A stretch of 10,322 nucleotides of DNA from Bacillota bacterium (lineage in GTDB: Bacteria; Bacillota; Clostridia; Tissierellales; Sedimentibacteraceae), in the NCBI GenBank assembly GCA_029239575.1, contig JARBUP010000141.1:1-10322 (forward strand), read 5' to 3'. The notes under the pieces are model-generated. The model did not search any database and had not been told where the DNA came from. It worked only from the letters and a program-made list of their open reading frames with translations. Positions 1 to 6,554 of the stretch are shown here, piece by piece. Both the position numbers and the translations under genes were made by a program. How positions within the stretch are numbered: the stretch's first letter is position 1; each line of letters starts with the position of its first letter.

Positions 1-98
1 CTGAAGAAAGTGCTGCAGCTAGTGAGGAACTATCAGGACAAGCACAGATTTTAAAAGAATTAGTAAATAAGTACACACTAAAATCTTTTAACGCGTAA
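1..98 (+). CDS. Methyl-accepting chemotaxis protein, C-terminal end (partial)
   Basis: The gene runs in from the left edge; its first complete codon is at base 3 and a TAA stop lies at 96-98. The 31 visible residues include EESAAASEELSGQAQ and then ILKELVNKY. This is the usual end of the cytoplasmic signalling coiled coil of methyl-accepting chemotaxis proteins, where an alanine- and serine-rich SAAASEEL stretch sits close to the C-terminus. Such proteins sense ligands and control the CheA kinase. The sensor domain, membrane segments and HAMP domain lie outside the window, so neither the ligand nor the location (membrane or soluble) can be told. No CheR/CheB-tethering pentapeptide is present at the C-terminus. 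Confidence 0.85.
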   Translation, partial: EESAAASEELSGQAQILKELVNKYTLKSFNA

Positions 99-156
99 CT
101 GTAAATGTTGGAGGCTTATACCTCTTGAAATTATGACAAAGTATTATTTTTATTTT

Positions 157-230
157 TGTCATCCTGAGTGATAGCGAAGGATCTTGTTATTTCAATAATA
201 AAAAGATTCTTCACGACCTTCAGAATGACA
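157..230. repeat. Imperfect palindromic interspersed repeat (REP/MITE-like)
   Basis: Two arms of about 28 bp (157-185 and 203-230) are imperfect inverted copies around a 17-base AT-rich centre. Each arm reads TGTCATyCTGA, then 7-8 variable bases, then GAAGrATCTT when taken from its outer end inward. From general knowledge, TGTCATTCTGAG...GAAGAATCT palindromes recur between genes in many Firmicutes and other bacteria, so this is probably one copy of a dispersed family. A further short inverted pair, TGACAAA at 134-140 and TTTGTCA at 243-249, flanks it and could mark a larger unit of about 116 bp. There is no coding capacity. Confidence 0.65.
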
Positions 231-257
231 CTTCTTTATGGGTTTGTCAATAGTCTG

Positions 258-285
258 ACTGTAATTCATTAGTTACAGTTTTTTT
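258..285 (+). terminator. Short intrinsic terminator upstream of clpB
   Basis: ACTGTAA (258-264) and TTACAGT (273-279) form a 7-bp stem with an 8-base loop, followed by a run of T at 279-285. It probably ends transcription from the chemotaxis gene, although it lies about 160 bases beyond that stop codon with the palindromic repeat in between. The stem is weak (two G-C pairs). Confidence 0.55.
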
Positions 286-370
286 ATTGGGAAATTTTGT
301 TTTAAATTAAGAATTAAGTGGTATTATATTATCATAGTAATTTTTTATTTAATAGGAGGAAATAGAAATA

Positions 371-2968
371 ATGAATGCACAAAAATTTACTCAAAAATCT
401 TTAGAATCGCTTCAAGAATCTCAAAATATAGCAATAGAACACAATAACATGCAAATTGAAGAAGAGCATTTATTATATGCTCTTTCAAATCAAGATGAGG
501 GCTTAATATCTCAGCTATTATTGAAAATGGGTATAGATGTAAATAATTTTAATTTGAAACTATATAAAATTATTGAATCCATGCCCCGTGTTACAGGATC
601 TGGACGTGAAAGTGGGAAAATTTATATATCAAATGATGTTGATAAAATATTAGTAGAATCTGAAAATACTGCTGAAAAAATGAAGGATGAATATGTTTCA
701 GTTGAACATATAATGCTTTCTATACTTAACAATCCAAAGCAAAGTTTAAAGAAATTATTTTATGAATTTAATATAGATAAAAATAATTTCTTAAATGTAT
801 TATCTTCAGTAAGAGGAAATACAAGAGTTACAAGTGATTCTCCAGAATCTACATATGATGCTTTATTGAAATATGGTAAAGATTTAGTAGAGCTAGCTAA
901 AAACAATAAATTAGACCCTGTTATTGGAAGGGATTCTGAAATAAGAAATGTAATAAGAATTTTATCTCGTAAAACTAAAAACAATCCTGTATTAATAGGT
1001 GAACCTGGAGTTGGTAAAACTGCTATTGCAGAAGGTTTAGCACTTCGTATAGTAAGAGGTGATGTACCTGACAATTTAAAAGAAAGAAAAATATTTTCAC
1101 TGGACATGAGTTCCTTAGTTGCCGGAGCAAAATTTAGAGGTGAATTTGAAGAAAGATTAAAAGCAGTATTAAATGAAGTGAAAAAAAGTGAAGGTAGAAT
1201 AATTTTATTTATAGATGAACTTCATACAATAGTTGGTGCTGGAAAAACAGATGGCGCCTTGGATGCAGGAAATATGCTAAAACCAATGCTTGCAAGGGGC
1301 GAGCTACACTGTATAGGAGCTACAACTTTAAATGAATATCGCCAATATATTGAAAAAGATGCTGCTTTAGAAAGACGTTTCCAGCCAGTTTTAGTTAATG
1401 AGCCAAATGTAGAAGACACTATTTCTATATTGCGAGGTTTGAAAGAAAGATATGAAGTTTTCCACGGTGTTAAAATCCAAGACCAAGCTTTAATTTCAGC
1501 CGCAGTACTTTCTAACAGATATATTTCTGACAGATTCTTGCCTGACAAAGCAATTGATTTAATTGATGAAGCATGTGCTATGATTAAAACTGAAATGAAA
1601 TCAATGCCCACAGAATTAGATGATATATCTAGAAAAATTATGCAACACGAAATAGAAGAAGCTGCATTAAAAAAAGAAAGCTCCAAACTTTCTATAGAAC
1701 ATTTATTAGACATTCAAAAAGAATTAGCAGAAATGAGATCTCAGTTTAAAGAAATGAAAGCTAAATGGGAAAATGAAAAAAATGCTATAGGAAAAGTTCA
1801 AAAATTAAGAGAAGAAATTGAAAATACAAATGCAGAAATTGAAAAAGCAGAAAGACATTATGATTTAAACAAAGCTGCTGAATTGAAATACGGTAAACTT
1901 CCTGGGCTTCTAAAATTATTAGAGGAAGAAGAACAAATATCGGAACAAACTCAAGGAAAAAACACTTTACTTAGGGACAAAGTTACAGAAGAAGAAATTG
2001 CACGAATAATTGGAAGATGGACTGGTATTCCTGTTTCTAAACTCATGGAAGGAGAAAGAGAAAAATTATTAAGGCTTGAAGATATACTTCATGAAAGAGT
2101 AATAGGCCAAAACGAAGCTGTTTTAAAAGTAACTGAATCAATTCTTCGTTCAAGGGCTGGAATACAGGATCCTAACAGACCTATAGGTTCATTTTTATTC
2201 TTAGGTCCAACTGGAGTTGGAAAAACAGAATTAGCTAAAGCTTTAGCAGAAGCTTTGTTTGATGATGAACGCAATATAATTCGTATTGATATGAGCGAAT
2301 ATATGGAGAAATTTTCTGTTTCAAGACTTATTGGTGCTCCTCCTGGATATGTTGGTTATGAAGAAGGTGGCCAATTAACGGAAGCTGTTCGAAGAAAACC
2401 ATATGCAGTTGTTTTATTTGATGAAATAGAAAAAGCACATCCTGATGTATTTAATATTTTACTTCAAGTATTAGATGATGGCAGAATCACAGATTCTCAA
2501 GGAAGAACTATCGATTTTAAAAATACTATAATTATATTAACATCTAATTTAGGATCAAATTATATTTTGGAAGGAATAAATAATCAAGGAGAGATTTCAG
2601 AAGAAAGCAGGAATGAAGTTAACCAAATATTAAAAAGAAGTTTCAGACCTGAATTTTTAAACAGACTTGACGAAATAGTATTTTATAAACCACTTAGCAA
2701 AACAGAAATCACATCTATTTTAGATTTAATGTTTAAAGATTTAAAAGATAGATTAAAAAATAAACAGCTTACTTTTTCAGTTTCAGATAAAGCAAAATCT
2801 TATATTATAGAACAAGGTTATGATCCTATTTACGGAGCAAGACCTTTAAAAAGATATATTCAAAGAAATATAGAAACATTAATAGCAAGGTTAATTATAT
2901 CAAAAGATTTAGAACCAAACACAAATATTGAAATAGATTTTGATGGCAAAATTTTTACAGCAAAATAA
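371..2968 (+). CDS. clpB: ATP-dependent chaperone ClpB (protein disaggregase)
   Basis: Hexameric cytoplasmic AAA+ disaggregase that pulls polypeptides out of aggregates, normally with DnaK/DnaJ/GrpE. The 865-residue length matches full ClpB. Order of parts: Clp N-terminal repeat domain (about 1-145); first ATPase with Walker A GEPGVGKT at 210-217, Walker B acidic pair D282-E283 and arginine pair R335-R336; coiled-coil middle domain about 408-525, which separates ClpB from ClpA/ClpX; second ATPase with Walker A GPTGVGKT at 612-619, D684-E685 and R765 in NRLDE; C-terminal GARPLKR segment. There is no IGF/IGL-type loop evidence for ClpP binding. The start is fixed by AGGAGG at 354-359, 11 bases before ATG. 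I found no CIRCE element and no CtsR heptad repeat upstream. The gene stands alone, with a strong terminator behind it. No key residue appears to be missing. Confidence 0.97.
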   Translation: MNAQKFTQKSLESLQESQNIAIEHNNMQIEEEHLLYALSNQDEGLISQLLLKMGIDVNNFNLKLYKIIESMPRVTGSGRESGKIYISNDVDKILVESENTAEKMKDEYVSVEHIMLSILNNPKQSLKKLFYEFNIDKNNFLNVLSSVRGNTRVTSDSPESTYDALLKYGKDLVELAKNNKLDPVIGRDSEIRNVIRILSRKTKNNPVLIGEPGVGKTAIAEGLALRIVRGDVPDNLKERKIFSLDMSSLVAGAKFRGEFEERLKAVLNEVKKSEGRIILFIDELHTIVGAGKTDGALDAGNMLKPMLARGELHCIGATTLNEYRQYIEKDAALERRFQPVLVNEPNVEDTISILRGLKERYEVFHGVKIQDQALISAAVLSNRYISDRFLPDKAIDLIDEACAMIKTEMKSMPTELDDISRKIMQHEIEEAALKKESSKLSIEHLLDIQKELAEMRSQFKEMKAKWENEKNAIGKVQKLREEIENTNAEIEKAERHYDLNKAAELKYGKLPGLLKLLEEEEQISEQTQGKNTLLRDKVTEEEIARIIGRWTGIPVSKLMEGEREKLLRLEDILHERVIGQNEAVLKVTESILRSRAGIQDPNRPIGSFLFLGPTGVGKTELAKALAEALFDDERNIIRIDMSEYMEKFSVSRLIGAPPGYVGYEEGGQLTEAVRRKPYAVVLFDEIEKAHPDVFNILLQVLDDGRITDSQGRTIDFKNTIIILTSNLGSNYILEGINNQGEISEESRNEVNQILKRSFRPEFLNRLDEIVFYKPLSKTEITSILDLMFKDLKDRLKNKQLTFSVSDKAKSYIIEQGYDPIYGARPLKRYIQRNIETLIARLIISKDLEPNTNIEIDFDGKIFTAK

Positions 2969-2978
2969 AAATCAAATG

Positions 2979-3020
2979 ATGCATTTAAAATATTGCAAAA
3001 ATATTTTAAATGCATTTTTT
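2979..3020 (+). terminator. Intrinsic terminator of clpB
   Basis: A perfect 16-bp AT-rich stem (2979-2994 with 3000-3015) closes a 5-base loop and runs straight into T3015-3020. It starts 10 bases after the clpB stop codon and insulates gap from clpB transcription. Confidence 0.88.
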
Positions 3021-3123
3021 AATTAAATTTTATTAAATAATGATTTTTATTAAAATTATCACTTTTTTAAATACATAGTTTTTAATTATTTAAGAGAAAA
3101 TATTATTGAGTTTACGAAAAGTT

Positions 3124-3152
3124 TTTTCACGAATTTTGAGTAATCATATTAT
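3124..3152 (+). promoter_or_regulatory. Candidate promoter of gap
   Basis: TTTTCA (3124-3129), a 17-base spacer and TATTAT (3147-3152) form a weak sigma-A-type promoter about 78 bases before the gap start. The -10 matches 5 of 6 consensus bases and the -35 matches 4 of 6. The surroundings are very AT-rich, so chance matches are easy. The rest of 3021-3184 holds nothing else I can name. Confidence 0.3.
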
Positions 3153-3184
3153 TGATATCTTTTGCAATAAGTTTTTATTTTTAA

Positions 3185-3232
3185 AAAATTTACAAGGAGA
3201 AAAATATGAAAATTTACAAGGAGAAAAATATG
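3185..3232 (+). repeat. Perfect 24-bp tandem duplication covering the gap ribosome site and start codon
   Basis: Bases 3185-3208 and 3209-3232 are identical. Each unit carries an AGGAG ribosome site (3195-3199 and 3219-3223) six bases before an ATG (3206 and 3230). The unit is eight codons long, so the two ATGs are in the same frame and the first would add MKIYKEKN to the GAPDH N-terminus. Perfect identity suggests a recent slippage or duplication event. Confidence 0.95.
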
Positions 3233-4249
3233 ATAAAGATTGGAATAAATGGATTTGGTCGAATAGGGAGAATAGTTTTTAGAGCAATAGATGAAAGAGA
3301 TGATATTCAAGTTGTTGGAATAAATGACCCTTTTATAGATGTAGATTATATGGCATATATGTTAAAATATGATTCCGTCCATGGAAAATTTAATGGCAAA
3401 GTAGAATCAAATGATAATATGCTTATAGTAAATAGTGTAGGAATAAATGTTTATGCTGAAAAAGATCCATCTGAAATAGATTGGAAATCATGCGGTGCTG
3501 AATATATTGTAGAATCAACAGGTGCATTTACTCATCGAGATGATGCTTATAAACATATAAATGCAGGAGCAAAAAAAGTTATAATCAGTGCTCCATCAAA
3601 GGATGCTCCCATGTTTGTTATGGGAGTAAATAATACTTCATACACAAAAGATATGGATGTTGTATCTAATGCATCTTGTACTACAAACTGCTTAGCACCA
3701 TTAGCAAAAGTAATTCATGAAAATTTTGGTATAATGGAAGGGTTGATGTCAACAGTGCACTCAACTACTGCTACACAAAAAACAGTGGATGGACCATCTA
3801 AAAAAGACTGGAGAGGCGGAAGATCTGCAACAGTCAATATAATTCCATCTTCAACTGGTGCTGCAAAAGCAGTTGGTCAAGTAATTCCCGATTTAAAAGG
3901 AAAATTAACTGGTATGGCATTTAGAGTTCCAACAGTAAATGTGTCAGTTGTTGATTTAACATGCAGACTTGAGAAATCTGCTTCCATGGAACAAATAAAG
4001 CAAGCTATTAAAGTTGCATCTGAAGGAGAATTAAAAGGTATATTAGGATATACAGAAGACGATGTGGTTTCAACGGATTTTTTAGGCGACTCAAGAATTT
4101 CAATTTTTGATGTAAAAGCAAGTATTGAATTAAATCCTAATTTTGTTAAATTAGTTTCATGGTATGACAACGAATGGGGCTATTCCAATAAATTAGTTGA
4201 TTTAATTGAATATATAAACAAAGTTGAAAATAATACTACAAACAAATAA
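3230..4249 (+). CDS. gap: Glyceraldehyde-3-phosphate dehydrogenase, NAD-dependent type I
   Basis: Glycolytic enzyme that converts glyceraldehyde 3-phosphate, NAD+ and phosphate to 1,3-bisphosphoglycerate in the cytoplasm. From ATG 3230 it is 339 residues, the normal length. Visible signatures are the Rossmann motif GINGFGRIGR (5-14), D33 in INDP (expected for NAD rather than NADP preference), catalytic C150 in SNASCTTNCLAP and H177 in STVHSTTATQ. The IIPSSTGAAKA and FRVPT segments and the C-terminal SWYDNEWGYS are also present. I chose 3230 because family members begin directly with a short strand leading into GINGFGRIGR. The in-frame ATG at 3206, created by the 24-bp duplication, has an equally good ribosome site and would give 347 residues. 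Both may be used. The gene is not joined to pgk or tpiA here, but converges on mgsA. Confidence 0.97.
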   Translation: MIKIGINGFGRIGRIVFRAIDERDDIQVVGINDPFIDVDYMAYMLKYDSVHGKFNGKVESNDNMLIVNSVGINVYAEKDPSEIDWKSCGAEYIVESTGAFTHRDDAYKHINAGAKKVIISAPSKDAPMFVMGVNNTSYTKDMDVVSNASCTTNCLAPLAKVIHENFGIMEGLMSTVHSTTATQKTVDGPSKKDWRGGRSATVNIIPSSTGAAKAVGQVIPDLKGKLTGMAFRVPTVNVSVVDLTCRLEKSASMEQIKQAIKVASEGELKGILGYTEDDVVSTDFLGDSRISIFDVKASIELNPNFVKLVSWYDNEWGYSNKLVDLIEYINKVENNTTNK

Positions 4250-4261
4250 TTTTAAATAATT

Positions 4262-4291
4262 AACCTGTCCAATTTTAACGGACAGGTTTTT
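4262..4291. terminator. Terminator between convergent gap and mgsA
   Basis: AACCTGTCC (4262-4270) pairs perfectly with GGACAGGTT (4280-4288) over a 9-base loop, followed on the + strand by Ts through 4291. It lies 12 bases after the gap stop. On the reverse strand the hairpin follows the mgsA stop and runs into a less uniform T/A-rich tract, so it may serve both genes but fits gap better. Confidence 0.85.
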
Positions 4292-4297
4292 AAAATT

Positions 4298-4711
4298 TTA
4301 TCTAATATAATCTTCTTCCATATACCTTGATTTTAATAAAAAGTTAGCTGTTGATTCATTCATAGCTACAGGTATATCGTATAAAACTGCAATTCTTAAA
4401 AGAGCTTTTACATCAGGGTCATGAGGGTGCGATGACAATGGATCCCAGAAGAAAATCATAAAATCAATTTTTCCTTCAACTATAGCACAGCCTATTTGCT
4501 GATCCCCGCCTAATGGTCCACTTTCATATGCACGCACAGGAAGAGATGTTTCTTCAGAAATCAATTTAGACGTTGTTCCCGTACCGCATAAAAAATGTTT
4601 TGAAAGTTCCTCTTTATTTTCTTTTACCCAATTGATCAAACTTTTTTTCATATTGTCATGAGCTATTAGTGCTATATGCTTTTGTTTTCTTATATTATTT
4701 AATTTTCTCAT
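4298..4711 (-). CDS. mgsA: Methylglyoxal synthase
   Basis: Converts dihydroxyacetone phosphate to methylglyoxal and phosphate, a cytoplasmic glycolytic bypass that frees phosphate when triose phosphates build up. At 137 residues it matches the short Firmicute form. Motifs are IALIAHDNMK (13-22), the phosphate-binding CGTGTT (42-47), SGPLGGDQQIG with catalytic D70, and FFWDPLSSHPHDPDVKALLR with H97 and D100. These correspond to D71, H98 and D101 of the E. coli enzyme. ATG at 4711 is supported by GGGGAGT (4716-4722 on the reverse strand). It has its own promoter just upstream and is a single-gene unit converging on gap. Family enzymes are inhibited by phosphate; that is knowledge of the family, not visible here. 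Confidence 0.97.
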   Translation of the reverse strand: MRKLNNIRKQKHIALIAHDNMKKSLINWVKENKEELSKHFLCGTGTTSKLISEETSLPVRAYESGPLGGDQQIGCAIVEGKIDFMIFFWDPLSSHPHDPDVKALLRIAVLYDIPVAMNESTANFLLKSRYMEEDYIR

Positions 4712-4743
4712 AATTACTCCCCAATAAAAACTATTATATTTTC

Positions 4744-4772
4744 ATTATAAATATTTGGAGAAGTTTAGTAAA
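4744..4772 (-). promoter_or_regulatory. Promoter of mgsA
   Basis: On the reverse strand TTTACT (4767-4772), a 17-base spacer and a perfect TATAAT (4744-4749) form a sigma-A-type promoter. The expected transcript start near 4737 leaves a 5' leader of about 26 bases before the mgsA ATG, just enough for the ribosome site. Confidence 0.62.
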
Positions 4773-4794
4773 TAAGTATTTAAATTTATAATAT

Positions 4795-4830
4795 AAAAAA
4801 ACATAAATTAAACTGCAATTTATGTTTTTT
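4795..4830 (-). terminator. Terminator of the uracil permease gene
   Basis: A 14-bp stem (4795-4808/4809 with 4817-4830) around a 7-base loop has A6 on one side and T6 on the other, so it works as an intrinsic terminator in either direction. It lies about 33 bases after the permease stop on the reverse strand and separates that gene from the mgsA promoter. Confidence 0.8.
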
Positions 4831-4862
4831 ATTTATTTAATTCTTTAATTATTAATTAATAT

Positions 4863-6218
4863 TTATTTTTCACCTATTAACAACATTAAGTTTAAAGCAA
4901 TTCCCACTATGGCTGCAGTAGCTATAGCTGGTAATTGAATTCCAAACATTGGAATCATTCCGCCTTCAAAACCAAAGCTTCCACCTAAACCTACAATTAA
5001 TATAACTGCAATAACTGCAAGGTTTTTCGAATTAAACATATCAACTTTTCTGTCCATCATAATTGTTATACCTTGAGCTGCTATAACTCCGAACAAATAA
5101 ATTGATAAACCACCTATTACGCTTGTTGGTATTGAGTATATAATATTGATTAATGGTGTAAAGCATGAAATTATCATTGTAAGTACTGCTGCAAGCATTA
5201 ATACATAAACTGAGAAGTTTTTAGAAATTGCCATTGCGCTTATATTTTCTCCATAATTAGTTCCTGCTGGACCACCTATAAATCCTGATATAATATCACC
5301 TATACCGTCTCCTACTAAGTTTAAGCCTAATTTTGAATCAATATCATATATTTTTTTTACGCCTTTTTTCTTAGCTAAATCATTTACATAAATATGAAGT
5401 TGATAAACGTGAGCTGTTGACTCAGGAATAGTAGCTATCGCTATTGGCATTATTGCAATAACTGCTGCTAAAGTTGGTTTAGGGAATGTAAATATTGGCA
5501 TATTAATTATGCTTGAAGATTGAATTGTGTTAAACGTTACAAATTGAATATCAGTTGTAGCACCTATTATTAAAGCTGCAACATATCCAGTTAATAATCC
5601 AAACAAAATTGGAAGTTGGCTTAATTTCCCTCTTAAATACACTGAGTATAAAATTGTTGAAATTAAAGTTACTATGGCGATAATCCAAGCCATACCCTGT
5701 GCAAGATCTACTTGATTTTCTAAAACTGTTTGTGGAAATGCAGCTGCATTTGTCATAGCATTAGCTGCAAGTGATAAACCTATTATAATTGCAATACTAC
5801 CTGTAACTGTTGGTGGTAAAACTTTATCAATTTTATCTTTACCACTTCTTTGTATTATAAATCCTGCTATTATTGAAACCGAACCTGACATTATTATTCC
5901 GAATTGTGCAATTGAAATTTTATCATTTAAAGAATAACCAGCAAAAGCTTCAGCACCCATTATTGATGCTATTGCAGCTATGTATGAAAAGCTTGAACCA
6001 TAATATAAAGGTATTTTTCTACCTGTTATTAAAATAAAACCTAATGTAGATAAACCGCTTGCGAATATTGTTGTTGAAACATGAAAACCTGTTATTAATG
6101 CTACTAATACTGTAGCTGGAAACATTACTACTATTTGTTGTAAAGCAAAGAATATTAGTTCAATGACTGGTGGTCTTTCATCTGGTAAATAACCAAATAC
6201 TTCTTTTTGTGTTGACAT
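4863..6218 (-). CDS. uraA: NCS2 family nucleobase permease, probably uracil permease
   Basis: Inner-membrane nucleobase:proton symporter of the NCS2 (xanthine/uracil permease) family, with about 12-14 hydrophobic segments across 451 residues (E. coli UraA has 429). Family signatures are LQQIVVMFPATVLVA near the N-terminus, IPLYYGSSFSYI (69-80), E266 and H270 in PESTAH (matching E241 and H245 in AEHVGH of UraA), and NYGENI with E324 (matching E290). The TM1 motif has QQ where UraA has QH, so it is somewhat divergent. ATG 6218 has GGAGG at 6225-6229. Reading upstream to 6326 stays open, but that stretch is the structured leader and carries the attenuator, so I reject the longer start. The PyrR-like leader argues for uracil rather than xanthine as substrate; this is inference. 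The gene is monocistronic. Confidence 0.85.
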   Translation of the reverse strand: MSTQKEVFGYLPDERPPVIELIFFALQQIVVMFPATVLVALITGFHVSTTIFASGLSTLGFILITGRKIPLYYGSSFSYIAAIASIMGAEAFAGYSLNDKISIAQFGIIMSGSVSIIAGFIIQRSGKDKIDKVLPPTVTGSIAIIIGLSLAANAMTNAAAFPQTVLENQVDLAQGMAWIIAIVTLISTILYSVYLRGKLSQLPILFGLLTGYVAALIIGATTDIQFVTFNTIQSSSIINMPIFTFPKPTLAAVIAIMPIAIATIPESTAHVYQLHIYVNDLAKKKGVKKIYDIDSKLGLNLVGDGIGDIISGFIGGPAGTNYGENISAMAISKNFSVYVLMLAAVLTMIISCFTPLINIIYSIPTSVIGGLSIYLFGVIAAQGITIMMDRKVDMFNSKNLAVIAVILIVGLGGSFGFEGGMIPMFGIQLPAIATAAIVGIALNLMLLIGEK

Positions 6219-6264
6219 ATAATTCCTCCATTTTTTAATAATCATTTGTTTTGTAAAATTACAT

Positions 6265-6297
6265 AAAAAAATAATCCTACCAACCGACAGAATTATT
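6265..6297 (-). terminator. Leader terminator (attenuator) before the uracil permease gene
   Basis: On the reverse strand AATAATTCT (6289-6297) pairs with AGGATTATT (6270-6278), with one G-U pair and a 10-base loop, and is followed by seven T (6265-6271). It stands between the promoter and the ribosome site, so it must be conditional for the gene to be expressed. Confidence 0.75.
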
Positions 6298-6371
6298 ATA
6301 TACTTTTGCATGTTAAACATACCCATATTATAAATCTTGGCGGTATCACGGTACCGAGTTAAAGATCAATT
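6265..6371 (-). promoter_or_regulatory. Candidate PyrR-dependent attenuator leader of the uracil permease gene
   Basis: Three structures can be drawn on the reverse-strand RNA. (1) A binding hairpin (6333-6367) has lower stem GATCTT/AAGATT, an internal loop of five bases on the 5' side against two on the 3' side, upper stem CGGTA/TACCG, and hexaloop CCGTGA. This fits CNGNGA, the loop consensus of PyrR binding sites. (2) An antiterminator: 6325-6337, including the 3' arm of the first hairpin, can pair with 6289-6301 at 11 of 13 positions. (3) A terminator at 6265-6297, whose 5' arm lies inside that pairing. A small hairpin at 6308-6322 lies between. In the known pyr mechanism PyrR with UMP stabilises the first hairpin, freeing the terminator. 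The pair closing the loop is A-U rather than the consensus C-G. pyrR itself is not in the window. Confidence 0.62.
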
Positions 6372-6377
6372 TTTGTA

Positions 6378-6406
6378 ATTATATCACGTACATATATTAG
6401 TGTCAA
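6378..6406 (-). promoter_or_regulatory. Consensus promoter of the uracil permease gene
   Basis: On the reverse strand a perfect TTGACA (6401-6406), a 17-base spacer and a perfect TATAAT (6378-6383) are present. The expected start near 6371 lies a few bases before the first leader hairpin, so the whole structured leader is transcribed. A full-consensus promoter fits a gene whose control is exerted afterwards, by attenuation. Confidence 0.85.
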
Positions 6407-6554
6407 TAAAATTTAATTATTTTTTGTTAATTAAAAAATTTATAGCTTATTTAAACTATTTGTATATTTAGATATTTTATTGAAAAACTAATAACTGATT
6501 TTTAAAAATGATTGATTAAATTTTGTGCGTAGCACAGTGAAAGGATTATATTAT
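6407..6554 (+). other. Intergenic region upstream of nifJ, with a small hairpin near the ribosome site
   Basis: This AT-rich stretch must hold the nifJ promoter, but I see no convincing -35/-10 pair. TTGTTA at 6424-6429 and TTGAAA at 6480-6485 are possible -35 boxes without good -10 partners. TGTGC (6524-6528) and GCACA (6532-6536) form a 5-bp hairpin with a 3-base loop ending 5 bases before AAGGA (6541-6545), the ribosome site. It could be a 5'-end stabiliser or mean nothing. Confidence 0.35.

Noticed and set aside
111..124. GAGG/CCTC mini-hairpin after the chemotaxis gene
   Set aside because: It has only 4 bp and no following T run, so it is not a credible terminator.
1222..1713. Long open frame on the strand opposite clpB (similar ones opposite gap and nifJ)
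   Set aside because: These mirror the codon pattern of well-identified genes, lack ribosome sites and resemble no protein family I know.
6219..6326. In-frame N-terminal extension of the permease (36 residues from an ATG at 6326)
   Set aside because: It has no good ribosome site, covers the leader terminator and its T run, and family members start near the MSTQKEV position, which has a clear GGAGG.
6325..6335. TATAATATGG resembling purine riboswitch junction bases
   Set aside because: The other conserved purine-aptamer segments and the three-way junction are absent.
6333..6367. GGTACCG resembling the core of a T-box, and ACGG in a hairpin loop resembling a guanidine-II riboswitch
   Set aside because: There is no Stem I/specifier or full TGGNACCGCG context, and no second ACGR hairpin. 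The + strand reading has no suitably placed gene. The reverse-strand PyrR-type reading explains the hairpin better.
6424..6441. TTGTTAA half site resembling a Rex (NADH-sensing) operator upstream of nifJ
   Set aside because: The second half, TTAACAA at the expected spacing, is missing; in such AT-rich DNA a half site is not significant.
6525..6554. Ten-residue GTG-initiated extension of nifJ
   Set aside because: It overlaps the AAGGA ribosome site of the ATG at 6555 and adds residues not typical of PFOR N-termini.
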